64,000 bases of DNA from NCBI GenBank assembly GCA_036874045.1, contig CM072343.1:3058001-3122000 (forward strand), in the 5' to 3' direction. The translations under genes were made by a program, and so were the position numbers. Below, in pieces: positions 21,470-33,642 of this stretch; the stretch's first letter is position 1, and every line of letters begins with the position of its first letter. The DNA is from Cymodocea nodosa. Taxonomy: Eukaryota; Streptophyta; Magnoliopsida; Alismatales; Cymodoceaceae. The notes under the pieces were generated by a model that was not told the origin of the DNA, searched no databases, and was given only the letters and a program-made list of their open reading frames with translations.

Positions 21470-22616
21470 ATGGAATTAATGTAATTACCGTTGCATGCAC
21501 AAAAGGAAATACTAAGTAACTTGTCAGCTAAAGATCTGTGTAGGATGTGTTGTGTATCAAAGGAAATTAAAGACTATATTGAAGAAAAATATTTTCAGGG
21601 ACTACAAGCTGCAAAAATGACTAAGATTAGAGATGGATTTATATGGAGGTCATTTAATCGTAGTTCAAATACCCATGAATATCTGGCTATGGAAGAAAGT
21701 ACTGGAACTCCACCCAATGCATTAGAAGGAATGAGTCATATTATGGGGATAGATGAAGGATTAATCATATACAAGAAGAGACCAAGGTATGCAAGTTTAT
21801 CATTACCTGAGATTTTGATAAGAAATCCTATAACAGGAGAAGAATGTAATATAGGAAGACCTAATATATTTGAAGCACCAACTGAAAATTGTGGGTCAGC
21901 TTTAATATTTTCTGATAAAAATTCTGCAATTCCTGAAAAATTATATTATTGGAGACCTACAAGAAATTGGGGTGAAGATTTACGCTTAAGTGTGTATAAT
22001 TTTCTAAACAGAACTTAGAATGAAAACATTATAATATATCTAGGAAAGAAATCATTAATTAACCAAACACATGTCATACTTGATGGTTATATTTATTTAG
22101 TCACGGAGATATCAATAGCATATAGATCTCATTTATTCATAGTGAGCATAGACAGTTATGATGATTATACAGAAATTTTACCTGTACCGAGTGAAATAGC
22201 TAAACCACCATCTGAAAAATTTAATAAAATTCAAATAGGAATGTGGTATAATGAAAAAGATGATCCTATTTTATGTCTGATAAGATGGTGGGATGAACTA
22301 ATGAAATTTCAAATATGGATTATGGAAGACATGAATGAATGGAAGTGGGAAGAGGAGTATATTGAAATAGATGTAGAAATATAAACTGCTACATTACCCT
22401 GGAACCAAAAAGGATCCCTTTCTGCATTACATATCATTAATGGTAATACACTCGTATTTGGAATTTATAATATATTGCATGTTTACAAATTAAAAAGGAA
22501 CAAGAACTACATTAAAACAGAATTAATAGCAAGAATAACTATGCCTAAAAAGTTTGCTTGGACTGATACATTTATTCCAATTGTTTCTACTTTTCAATCA
22601 TGTTCTTAAGCTGTGA
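21470..22616 (+). pseudogene. Captured F-box ORF, copy in E (fossil)
   Basis: Same ORF as the whole copy in F, about 95% alike in DNA by eye. F-box segment: LSNLSAKDLCRMCCVSKEIK. The rest reads as an F-box-associated (FBA/kelch-like) half: ILIRNPITGEECNIGRPNI, KLYYWRPTRNWGEDLRLSVY, LVTEISIAY, FQIWIMEDMNEWKWEEEY. Broken in a few places. It sits between the capsid region and the 3' spacer, inside an element with matching TSDs, so it belongs to the element and is not a host gene at this site. Confidence 0.82.
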
Positions 22617-24377
22617 TTTTGTGTGTTTAATGTTGTGTATTCTGCATTTATTTTTAGAAAAAAAGAAAAAAAGAATTTTGAAGTTTTTCATGTTCATTTT
22701 ATAAAATTAAAAAAAAACAAACAAAACAAAATATCAATCCAGTTTGTTGGTATCTGTTCTGGGAAACCAACTGGCTTGCTTGTGAGCCACCAAAGGCATA
22801 GAAGCTTGGGTTCCACACAAGACACTGATTTATTAATACCTGCTAAATGTTATTTTGTTTTATATTCTGTGTTTATCTGGGAATGAAAAGTTTTTCAGAA
22901 TCAAAAATCGAAATATGTAGAAAGAGATACAAATGGAACAAGGTATGTAACCAATTACTTATCCTGAATTTTAAATCAAACAAAACTTTATTCATGCCTG
23001 CTACAATTAATGTACTTATTGTCAAATCTTTTACATTGAGGACAATGCAAAATGTAGGTATGGGGGGGAGGTAATTAAAGTAACAGCCATATAAGTTTGT
23101 TAATTAAAGGAATTAAAATGGTACTAGAAAGTTTTGAGGAAATTGAAAATTTTTATGAACTTGTTGTAACTATCCGATAATTGAGACTGTAAAATTTTTA
23201 TAAACTGCTTGAATGTTATATTTAGAAGGCTATAGAAGATGCTATAGAATTTATTATTTATGTAAATCTAGATATATTATCTTATGATTTTTCTAAATTT
23301 CATGAGTTTAACAATTTCATGATTTTAAAACGAAATCAGAATATTTAATGCTTAATCAGAAAATTATCTGAAGTCCTGAAGGAGCTGAGATGTGAATTCT
23401 AGATTAAATGAAACACATATGATGAAAGATACATTTACTTTGACTAATTGAACTTGTAGAATGATTTATGTGTAGATTTTATTAAACTACAGATAAAGTA
23501 TGAACTTATTGTTATGGATTCATATCTTTAGTAAATGATAGAAGCAGGATTATATGAGATTGGTGTTTTACTGCATCTGTATTCATGAAATATGTGCATA
23601 TACAGTATGTGATTAATGCTTTGTTTTGTGTGTGCATTTATTTTTAGAAAAAAAAAAAAAAAAAAAAAACCTTGAGAGTTTATTGACTTGTTTGATCACA
23701 AGCCATTTGTACTTGAGCAGATGGGTATGTAAGGATTGTTGACCTGATAAAGGACTATGAAAATCTAGCAACCTAAGATCTTGATCAAATCTAGGATTGT
23801 TGACTGAAAGCTCGTTACATGGGTACATTAAAAAGCTCTTGCATGATTCAAGCTTGTCAAATTAACTTTTAAAGTACACAAAAAAAAAAAACATATACTG
23901 TTCTGAAAAGATACAAGTGTTTTGTGAAATACAGATATCTTATGAATCGAGTATATTTTCTGTTATCTAGAATTGCTGAAATATGAATCTGGAATTGACT
24001 TTTGAAGTTGTTTAATGGAAATACAATTCTTTATTCTACTTGTCTTAATCAGATTGAATTGGATTGTACTTTAATTTGTATGTTGTTGAAATTTCTTCTA
24101 GAAAAACTTATTGGAAAATTCAGGATTACAAATGATGAAAAGAAGAACAAACGATAATATAATTAACACCTATATGAAGATGATATACTTTGTATGTAAT
24201 TTACATATATTCTAAATATCTTTGCAGGTTGATTACTGAAACATACAGAATATATGTTTATGCTAAACAAAAGAAAAAAAAACAAAAGGGGGAGAATTAA
24301 TTCTAGCACTTTTTGAAAGACCAATTAATTAAATCTTAGTTTGCTAAGGGATTAGCAAAATTTAGGTATGGGGGAAG
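22617..24377 (+). other. 3' spacer of E with two polypurine-type tracts
   Basis: 1.76 kb, non-coding. A first purine tract GGTATGGGGGGGAGG lies near 23058-23072 and a second, GGTATGGGGGAAG, abuts the LTR (24365-24377). The same pair occurs in F. 23620-23830 (GAGAGTTTATTGACTTG ... GCTCGTTACATGGGTACATT) has a homologue in Copia C at about 28975-29130 on the minus strand. Poly-A runs near 23647 and 23880. Confidence 0.75.
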
Positions 24378-26235
24378 TGTTTAGAATGAAAAAGTGCATA
24401 TTATTAACGGTTAAATGATGGTTAATTGCATAATATTTAGCTTATCATATGAGAATTAAGCCATTATGTTATAATTGCACTGTTATATGCTTCAATTGAA
24501 GAATCTGCTTAATTTTGGGGAATTAATGTTAATTTAGTACATTTATGAACTGTCGGTAAATTGCAGGTTGTGAAATTCTTAAGTATTCGAAAATGCATCT
24601 AAGCATCGGATAGTTATACCTGTAACTCTTCGGAATGTTATTTTATGTTTAAACTACTACTGACACGTGTTGAGAACTGGTAGATTTACTTACTTACGTT
24701 ATAACTCGTTAAATTAGTATAACTGCACGCGTTGAGTTACATGAAAATACACTAAGGCAACGCGTTAGGTTAGCGTTATAAACTTAAGTTGTTATTTTTG
24801 CACGTGTTTTATAGTTAAATCAACGAAGGAAGTCCGTTGAGTTATCTGTAACTCCACGGACTATATATTTTCTAATATGCCACTGTAGCGGTTGCAGAAA
24901 TAGACAGTTGGAAGGAAAAACCACATTTGCACGTATCACGCAGGAATTCAATCGCGTAGGGAGAAAGAAATCATCACGGTTGATCTGAAGGAAGGAAATC
25001 CAATCAACCATTCAAGCAGAAGCAGTTACCACTGAAGAAATATAAAAGAAAAGAAGAAAAAAAAGAAAGGGTGTGATCGATGGACGACTAGTGTATATAG
25101 AGGAGGAGCACCGAGCTTTTTGCAGACAGTATCGGCGATTCTCCGAAGTATCACACCAACCATCGTATCACCACCATAATCACCAATCATCGGAGGTCTG
25201 TGAGGATACTTGCCTGATGTCGGGTCGGTTCCGAGCCAAACACAGTGCTTGACAACCACTGTGAGGAGTGATTGCGTCATGGGAAGGGAAGACATTTTCA
25301 CCAAGTGCCGACTCATATTTCAGGAGATCGTAAAGCTTTTAGCCTTGGCTTCGGGTTGATGCCTGTATGCTGAAGAGGAGATCATCTTGCAATTCTGGAC
25401 TCACGATTCTATAAGGAGAGGAGACAGAATTGTAAGTGGTTCAATTTTCAGTGGTGTAATCGCGTTGCAAGTAGTGTCGGAAGTATTTACTGTCAAGTGA
25501 AATTACTTTACATTTCACCTTTCGCCCATCACATCAAAACAAAAATACCAAAAACAATTTATCTTTGTTTGTATGTTGTATTTGAGTGTTGTATTGTTGG
25601 TGTTGTATCGTGATTAATGTTATCTATATCAATTTTATGATTGTTTTATGTTAGTTTTAATTTTACAGTTTACTGAAATTGGTTCGTACAAAACAACTTA
25701 AAGATTTTAATGGTTACTGTTTGAATCATCTGAATGTTAGTATTGCATAATGATAAATCCAATGTTAACTAGCATTAAAAAGCTTAATTGATGTTATTTA
25801 CAATCTGTGGAATCGCCCAATGGTTGGCCGAATTCCTTTGTAATTAGCAGTATTATAAAGAAGAGACAGGCTCGTGGAGTTAACTTAAGTCCACGAGGAT
25901 AGTTCGTTGAGTTATCCATAACTCAACGAACTTAGTCCATTAAGTTAACTGTAACTCAACGGAGTGCTTATTGAATATAAATTTGAATTGTTCACAATCA
26001 AACATTTCTTAAATTCGTCAGCAATTCCCTGTGGGATCGACCTGTACTTGCACATTGATACAATAGACACTGTGCACTTGCAGTTAAAGTACAAATTGGA
26101 ATTAATATCTAAATTGTATTAAAGGTTGTTTGTTTACTTCTAAAAGAAAGAATAGGCATAAAGATAAATTAACTAAGTAAAAATAGAAGTAACAAATCCA
26201 AGTTTTTCTAGTGTTGTGCTGGGAAAACACGAACA
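24378..26235 (+). repeat. 3' LTR of E
   Basis: 1858 bases, about 60 longer than the 5' copy. Same layout: palindrome near 24604, hairpin GTCCGTTGAGTTA / TAACTCCACGGAC at 24831-24860, TATA near 25091, donor-like GTAAGT at 25439, hairpin trio 25870-25965. Followed by TSD GTGGT. Confidence 0.93.
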
Positions 26236-27121
26236 GTGGTGGTGTGGAGCTTTAGGGAACTTTCGACGTTGCTTGTAGTTAGCACGGTTCTCCAACACAC
26301 TCTACACACACTTTTTCTTCGTCTTTTATATTTCTTACAGTAGTAACTACTCCCGCTTAAATGATCGATTAGATTTCCTTCATTCATATTAAAGATGTTG
26401 ATTTCTTCTTCATTCCATGAATGAATTCCTACGTGATACGTGCAACTGTGGTCTTCCTTCTGCAAAATCCTACAATGGCATATTAGAAAATATATGGTCC
26501 GTGGAGTTACAGATAACTCAATGGACTTACTTCGTTGATTTAACTATAAAACACGTGCAATAAAATAACAAGTTCAGATATTTCAGATAGCTATAACTAT
26601 AAGTATTCGAAACTTATATACATTTTAAATAGTTAATAGATAACTTTCTGAAAGATAACTTAAGTTAAGCTTCTAGATCGTGACACGTGTCCTTAAGCAG
26701 TTTTATAATAAAGAGATATTTCAAACACTTACAAATCTAACTATCCGATGCCCAGATGCATTTCGGATAGTTGACATATAACTTACTGAAAATCCACTTA
26801 AGTCAATGTATTGAGGTTTCAACACATGTAATTCAGGAAATAATAAAATATTCTTTAAAACATAACTGTCTGGTACATTAAACATAACTCTCCGAAATAA
26901 TAGAAAATTCGGATACTTAAGAATTTCACAACCTACAATTTACCAAAATTTCAGAAATGTACTAAATTAACATTAATTCCCTGAAATTATGTAGATTCTT
27001 TCATTAAAGTGTATTACAGTGAAATTATAACATAATGACTTAATTATCATATGATAAGCTAAATATTATGCAATTAACCATCCTTTAACTGTTAATATTA
27101 TGCACTTTTTCATTCTAAACA
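26236..27121 (-). repeat. Athila-like LTR remnant H, start part
   Basis: Reverse complement of the U3 side of an Athila-like LTR, ending TCATTCTAAACA at 27121, which is the LTR start. It carries the longer U3 form with GGATAGTT palindromes (26590-26950) and a hairpin near 26497-26528. 26250-26470 has diverged from E and F, so H is a different subfamily. It abuts Copia D at 27122 and was therefore the 5' LTR of the element (probably B) inserted in D. Confidence 0.8.
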
Positions 27122-27416
27122 AGTATTTACAAGGCACTGAAGATTTCAGATTATATTACTCAACTGATAGTAGCCTAACCTTAACTAGTTATAGTGATGC
27201 AGATTATGCAAGCAGTAGATCCAATAGAAAAAGCACAAGTGGCACATGCCAACTGCTTGGAAATTCTTTAATTTCATGGTTCAATAGGAAACAAAACTAT
27301 ATTGCATTATCCACTATTGAAGCCAAATATATTGTAGCAGGTCTATGTTGTGCTCAAATTTTATGGATGCAGCAAACTTTAGCAGATTACAGACTGAAAA
27401 TTCAGAATACAGATAC
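27122..27416 (+). pseudogene. RNase H fragment of Copia D1 (fossil)
   Basis: Reads KYLQGTEDFRLYYS, then SDADYASSRSNRKSTSGTCQ and LISWFNRKQNYIALST, ending at the Copia C insertion (TSD GATAC at 27412-27416). It aligns with 49800-50095 of D2. The remainder of the domain is at 36635. Confidence 0.88.
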
Positions 27417-28549
27417 TGTAGGATCGTATGGCTACACAAGAGGGGGGTGAATTGTGTATTTTTAATATTTTTTGAAATATTATTGAAACTTTAAAACTCA
27501 AAAACAAGTCAAGACATTGTTTTCATAAAATCATTTCTATTCAAGGTTTCAATTACAATATAAAATTCAATTCTCCTCAGAAATTGTAGATGCAATTATA
27601 TTTCGATACCATGTATCATCTAAACAATTTCATAACTACAAATAGAGAAAACTAATTTACGGAATTTAAAACTTTTCTCCCTGTTTGAGATCTTTCTTCT
27701 TCTTCTTTTTCTTCTTCAACAATTCTTCAGTGACGAATATCTTGTCTTTTCATGCTTCACCGAATTTGCTTTCTTCTGATACTTCAAATATTCAGTGACG
27801 AAAATCGTACCTTTTTATGCTTCACTGAACTTTCTTCCACTTGAGACATTTTCCCCGAGAAGATGTTTTTAATCCCTAAAAAAGATTTTTCTTTTGGTGT
27901 GCAGGGATGGTTTGATCTTTGAAAAGATTTTTTGTTTTGTATGCAAGGATAAATTGATCAACGAGAATTCTATGCCTTTTATACTGTATCTTCATTTCAT
28001 GCATATCCTTCATGTTTAACCACCACCAGTTTTCCACTTCTCCACGTCTTTTCTTTTTCCTTCATCAAAACACACACGTTCTAACCCACGTTTATATTTC
28101 GAATTTTCTTTAATCATCAGTCCTAGATCTCTGAAAAATTTCCTGCAAAATAAACTTTCTCGTCCAAAAGTTTTAGAAATTAAATAAATATTGAATAAAG
28201 TTTATTCAATCAAGGTACCCGAAATATTCAAGTATAACTCGTTGAGTTAACTAACCTAACGAGTAAAACGCTATATAGAGGCAGTTTTACACGTTACCTT
28301 ATCTAACATAACGTCTAGTTAGTACACTTAAACAAGTTTTGGATGCTTCCAACTAAAACATTCCGAAAACAACACACATGCTAAAACTTAACATTATCTT
28401 GAGAACATAGTAAACTATTTGAACATTTTGTCCTTTGAATCTAAAATAGTTTATTTGTCTTTTTAAATTATTTCATCAAGATTTTAAGAGGACATTAATT
28501 CAGATTAACTAAGATTTGTATTTTAAATTATATTAATCTGTTTTGGACA
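27417..28549 (-). repeat. 3' LTR of Copia C (variant U3)
   Basis: Plus-strand reading starts TGTAGGATCGTATGGC, as in the other LTR, and agrees with 35028-35780. Beyond about 28165 it is unrelated to the U3 of 36634-35780 and of the solo LTR. A run of CCCCC (a minus-strand GGGGGAG tract) at 28560-28566 marks the polypurine tract, so the LTR probably ends near 28549 (CA on the plus strand). Confidence 0.7.
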
Positions 28550-29570
28550 TTGTTAATGCTCCCCCTACAAATATACTTCAAATATATTCAATCAAAATAC
28601 AAAATATATTTGTAGTGACAATAGATGTTAAGTATAACTATACTTTTACATTTTCTTTTCAAAGACTTCCGCTATCCTGACATCATCAAAAATGATTTCC
28701 ATAATCAATTCCTACTGTATATGAATCAAAACACAACTATGAACTCAATTCGATTAATTCAAGGAGAATAAAAGAATGTATCTCAAATAAACATTTTCAA
28801 AAGTACTAATGTTGATTCAATAAATCAGTAGTCATATTGGTATAAACTATATGCGATTCAAAGATATTTGTAATTAATGAAACAACTTTTTCTTTTCAAA
28901 ACAGTAAATATTGATAATTTTCTTTAAAAGTTAGTTTGAAAAGCTTGAATCATACAAGAGCTTTCTAATGTACCCGTGTAATGAGCTATTAGTCAATAAT
29001 CTCAGATCTGATCAGGACCCTAGGTTGCCAGATTTAAAGAATCCTTTTTCAGGACAACAATCCTTACATACCTATTTGCTCAAGTACAAAAGGCTCGTGA
29101 TAAAACTAATCAATAAACTCTCAAAGATTTTCACTTTGTAAGCACTTTTCATTTTAAGCACAGTATATATGTATTCCATTAATACAGATGCAATAAAACA
29201 TAAATCTCATACAATTTTTCTTTTATGATTGTACTGAGAATATGAATCAGTTTCAATAAGCTTATACTTTTGATTAACAGTTTAAGATGAGTTACATATA
29301 ACTTATTCTACAAGTTTAATCAATTAAGTCAAATTTATGCATGATCATATGCATTTCCCTTGATTCAAAGAAAACATTTAATCAAAATTTTAGAATGTCA
29401 GAAGTATTTAATGTTTTTCATTTACACTTCCACTTAAAATCGTAAAAACCATTAAAATTGATAAACTACTTAAAATCAATAAGATACTACTATGATTTTA
29501 CAATAAATACATAGTATCTTAAGCAGTAGTTTAGATATTACAATAAATACATAGTATCTTAAGCAGTAGT
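28550..29570 (-). other. 3' spacer of Copia C, related to Athila-like spacer
   Basis: Non-coding, 1 kb. On the minus strand it reads GAGAGTTTATTGATTAG ... GAGCCTTTTGTACTTGAGCA, GGTATGTAAGGATTGTTG, GGTACATTAGAAAGCTCTTG, which matches the 3' spacers of E (23680-23860) and F (45250-45440) and continues with weaker similarity on both sides. 29495-29577 is a tandem duplication of about 43 bases (CATAGTATCTTAAGCAGTAG). Confidence 0.75.
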
Positions 29571-30960
29571 TTAGATACTACTATGATTTTTACTTGACAC
29601 AAATTCTAATTTAATTTTTCCTTTAATAACGTTATCTCTTAGAAAATGATGTCTAACCTTTATATACTTTGCTCTTGAATGTAATACAGGATTTTTGGAA
29701 AGATTTATTGCAGAACTACTATCACAATAAATCTCAGTTATATCATAAGATAATCTAAAATCTTCTAAAGTTTGCCTTATCCACAAAATCTGAGTGCAAC
29801 ACAGTGCAACAGCAACATATTCAGCTTCTATAGTAGAAAGTGCTACACAGTTTTGCTTTTTACTAAACCATGACACCAAATTAGTTCCCAATAATTGACA
29901 TGTGCCACTGGTACTCTTTCTATCAGATTTAGATCCTACATAATCAACATCAGTATATCTTATAAGATCTATTGAACTATCCTTAGAATAATACAGTCCG
30001 AAATTTTTAGTTCCTTGTATATATCTAAATATTCTTTTAACTGCAATTAAGTGTGATTCTTTAGGATTAGATTGAAATCTAGCGCAAACAGACAGCAAAC
30101 ATAATATCAGGTCTACTAGCAGTCAAATAAAGTAAAGAACCAATCATACTTCTGTATTTTCTTTGATCTATAGATTTTCCTATGTCATCAATATCTAACT
30201 TTAATGTAGTACTCATAGGAGTTCCTCGAATCCTTGTATCATTAAAATTAAATTTCTTAAGCACTTCATCTGCATATTTTTCTTGATTTAAAAATATACC
30301 TTTATCCATTTGCTTAATTTGAAGTCCTAGAAAATATGAAAGTTCTCCTATCATACTCATTTCAAACTGATTAGTCATCTCTTCAGAGAATATTTCTAAC
30401 AACTTATCAAAGGTTGCTCCAAAGATTATATCATCCACGTATATTTGAACAACAATCTGATCTTTACGATCTCTCTTAATAAATAGAGTATGATCCACTT
30501 TTCCCATGATATAGTCATTTCTATTAAAAAAGTAGACAATCTTTCATACCATGATCTAGGTGCTTGCTTCAAACCATATAAGGCTTTCTTCAATTTATAC
30601 ACAAAGTCAGGATTTTTAATATCTTCAAATCCAGGTGGTTGTTTTACATAGACTTCTTCATTAATTAAACCATTTAGAAATGCACTCTTGACATCCATTT
30701 GCTATAATTTAAAATCCATATAACAAGCATAGGCCAATAATATTCTAATACTTTCTAACCTAGCCACATGAGCAAATGTTTCATCATAATCTAATCATTA
30801 TTCCTGTGTATACCCTTGTGCAACTAATCTAGCTTTATTCCTTATAATTTCACCAGTTTCGTTAGTTTTGTTTCTAAAGATCCACTTTGTACCTATTATG
30901 GACTGATTTTCTAGTGGAAAGACTAATTCCCATACATCATTTCTAATGAATTGATTTAGT
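29571..30960 (-). pseudogene. RT and RNase H region of Copia C (fossil)
   Basis: On the minus strand: [18 protein letters not shown] near 30698, [17 protein letters not shown], catalytic [10 protein letters not shown] near 30440, YLTASRPDIMFAVC, then RNase H with KSTSGTCQLLGTNLVSWFSK and SRAKYIKVRHHFLRDNV. The extreme C-terminal LADIFTKPL block is not seen. Broken in a few places. Confidence 0.88.
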
Positions 30961-32640
30961 TCTTCATGCATTGCCACTATTCAATTTTCATCAGATAATG
31001 CTTCTTGTATATTCCTTGGTTCCACCATAGAAACAAACATACACATACTATTTAAATTTACTGAAGCTCTAGTTTTAACTCCCTCATTAATATTACCAAT
31101 GACTTGAGTAATGGGATGTGATGAAGAATAACGCCAATTTCTCTGATTTTCCTCAATATTCTCATCAACATCTGAAAGTCCATCACTTTCATCATTTGTT
31201 TGATCATTTAAGTTCATATTTTTGATTTTCTCAGATAAATCATCAATCTCTCTATTGATCTCTAACTCATTTGGAAAATTGATCAAGTCATCATTATCAG
31301 CTTTAGATTGAGATTCTCTAAGAGAATTTTCATTGAAGCTTACATGGAGGGTTTCTTCAATAGTTTTAGAAGTCTTGTTATATACTCTATAGGCTTTACT
31401 TCTAATAGAGTAACCTACAAAAATTCCTTCATCCGATTTGGCTTGAAATTTAGCCCTTTTATCCTTAGTATTAAGAATAAAACACTTGCAGCCAAATGGT
31501 TTCATATAGGAAATTTTTGGAACCCAATTAAACATAATTTCAAAAGGAGTTTTATTAACATGAGGTCTTAAATGACTTCTGTTAATAACATAATAAGCTG
31601 TATTTACTGCTTCAGCCCAAAGATTTTGAGGTAACTTATGTTCATTCAACATAGTTCTGGCCATTTCCTGAAGTGATCTATTCTTTCTCTCAACAACACC
31701 ATTTTGACACGGTGCTCTTGGAAAAGAAAATTTGTGATCAATGTCATGCTCATTACAATAGTTATCCATTTGATCATTATCAAATTCAGTTCCATGATCA
31801 CTCCTAAGTTTTTGAATAGAGACACTTTGCTCATTTTGAACAAAATTGCAAAACATTTTAAATTTTTCAAAAACTTCTGTCTTAGATGCTAGAAAATATA
31901 CCCAAGTGTATCTAGAGAAGCCATCTACTAAAACAAATACATACCGTTTACCACCAAGACTCATGATTCTTGTTAGTCCAAATAGATCCATATGTATAAG
32001 TTCTAAGACTCTCTTGCTTGAAATATCAGTTTTGGATTTAAAAGAGTTTTTGTGAAGTTTACCTAACTCAGATGCATCACACATAAAGTTCTTTGAGTAT
32101 TTAATCTTTGGTAAACCTCTCACTAAATGTTTTCTAGATAGTTTATGTAACAGTCTCATATTTATATGCCCAATCCTTCTATGCCATAGATATGCATCAC
32201 TAGTTTCAGCTAGCAAACATGAATTTAAATCAACTGCACTAGAAGGTAAAGATAAAATACATACAGAACCTTTTCTTTTAGCAATAAACTTAATTTCATC
32301 TATATTTTTATCAATTATTTTGCATACATTATCTTCAAACACTACATAATATCCATTTTCAGTTAGTTTTATGACACTCAGCAAATTAAATCCTAGGTTT
32401 TCTACATATAGTACATTCGAAATAACACAAGTAAGAGTTATTTGAACATTGCCCATACCTATGATTTCATCTTTGCTTTTGTTTCCAAACGTTACACTTC
32501 CTTTCATGGTATTTGTAAAATTTTGTAATAGACTTTTTGTCCGGTGTGACTTGACGCTCCACTGTCCAAGATCCATTTTGATGTTGTTTCCTCCTGCAAC
32601 ACAAATTAAGAAAAACTTTTTCTTGGTACCGAATGTTGTT
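30961..32640 (-). pseudogene. Protease-integrase region of Copia C (fossil)
   Basis: Open for 531 codons between 32576 and 30981. Remains of protease at the start, then NVLYVENLGFNLLSVIKL, the gag-pre-integrase zinc region (YLWHRRIGHINMRLLHKLS), integrase core (VFVLVDGFSRYTWVYF, LRSDHGTEFDND, CQNGVVERKNRSLQEM) and the acidic C-terminal extension before RT. This is the longest open stretch in Copia C. Confidence 0.88.
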
Positions 32641-33642
32641 GAAGACCAAGTTCATTAAACGCATATTTCTTCTTTTTGTTTAAAAATAGTTTAACATTAT
32701 CATTTATATTCTTATTAGTTGTAAGTACTATTGATTTATCAATAGCTTCATACTCACATATAGCATTATTGCTTTTGCAATCATTCTTTTTGTTTTCAAA
32801 TGTAGTATAATCAAGACCAAACATATTTTTATTAGATGTTAATTTATTTTGGTCATGCTTATACATTTCTGTAAGTTCATACCAAGATTTTGTACTTGTA
32901 TTAACACTTTCCGTACATACAAAATCTTTTTCTGCAGAATGAGTAATTGATCTAATACCAGTGTATTGAATTACATACTCAGGTTTCTGAATTTTCAGTT
33001 TACTACAATTGTCTGAAATTTTAGAAACATTAGAAACTGAATTTCCAGAACAAGAAACAAGATTTTTAGAAACATTTATAGTCATGTTAGAAGTACAATT
33101 TGACAAATCACATTGATTTACATTATTACTGCATGATTCATCCCTTGAAGTATCTACTTCTACATATTTATTACCTTGTTTCATAATAAAAGGAATTTTA
33201 GTCTTAGATTTACTTGAACTGCAACTAATAAATCCTTTATTAGCTTGATATTCAGGATAATCAAATCCTAAGCCAAATTTATAAGACACCATAGGGGTAC
33301 TAGTTAGTTTGTCTAACTTAGTTTGACTTAAATTCCATTTCTCAAAGGTAGAATTTAAATTTTGCTCTCTTAGTTTTAATTTATCTATTTCTAATTCAAG
33401 TTCATTTATATTGTTTCTCAACATTTCATTTTCAGATTCTATTTTTAATTTTTCAGCATTATATTCTGTATTTGTTCATGCAAGATACATTCATTAAATC
33501 TAAATTTTTGCAAATCTCTAGCATGATTTTCATTATCACATTTAAACTTTTCTAAAGTAGTAGACAGGAAACAATTTTCTTCTTCCATAATGGATGAAGA
33601 TTTTCTAATATTCTTATTTTCCAGTTTACATACTTTAAGTTT
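32641..33642 (-). pseudogene. Coiled-coil C-terminal gag of Copia C (fossil)
   Basis: Lysine/glutamate/asparagine-rich reading (NINELELEIDKLKLREQNLN near 33400), then YKFGLGFDYPEYQANKGF, also seen as KFGLGYAVPQ in Copia A near 2040. Sireviruses are known for such a coiled-coil gag extension. Low-complexity between; broken. Confidence 0.7.

Larger units (their letters stand above)
12562..26235 (+). mobile_element. Athila-like element E, both LTRs, non-autonomous (fossil)
   Basis: 13.7 kb with LTRs at both ends, TGTTTAGAAT ... AAACA, and TSD GTGGT on each side (12557-12561, 26236-26240). Parts in order: LTR, primer site, zinc-knuckle ORF, protease, spacer, ORF2, spacer, capsid gag, F-box ORF, 3' spacer with polypurine tract, LTR. 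RT, RNase H and integrase are absent, so it would have depended on relatives. LTRs differ by roughly 1-3% in the segments I compared, which makes it the youngest element here; at usual plant rates that is about a million years or somewhat more. Each ORF is broken in a few places. It sits inside LTR remnant H. Confidence 0.92.

Noticed and set aside
22623-23074. Small open frames in the 3' spacer after the F-box
   Set aside because: Low-complexity, poly-A-rich readings that differ between E, F and G in length and frame; no codon-like conservation.
31308-32055. Plus-strand frames across Copia C
   Set aside because: They are shadows of the minus-strand integrase frame.
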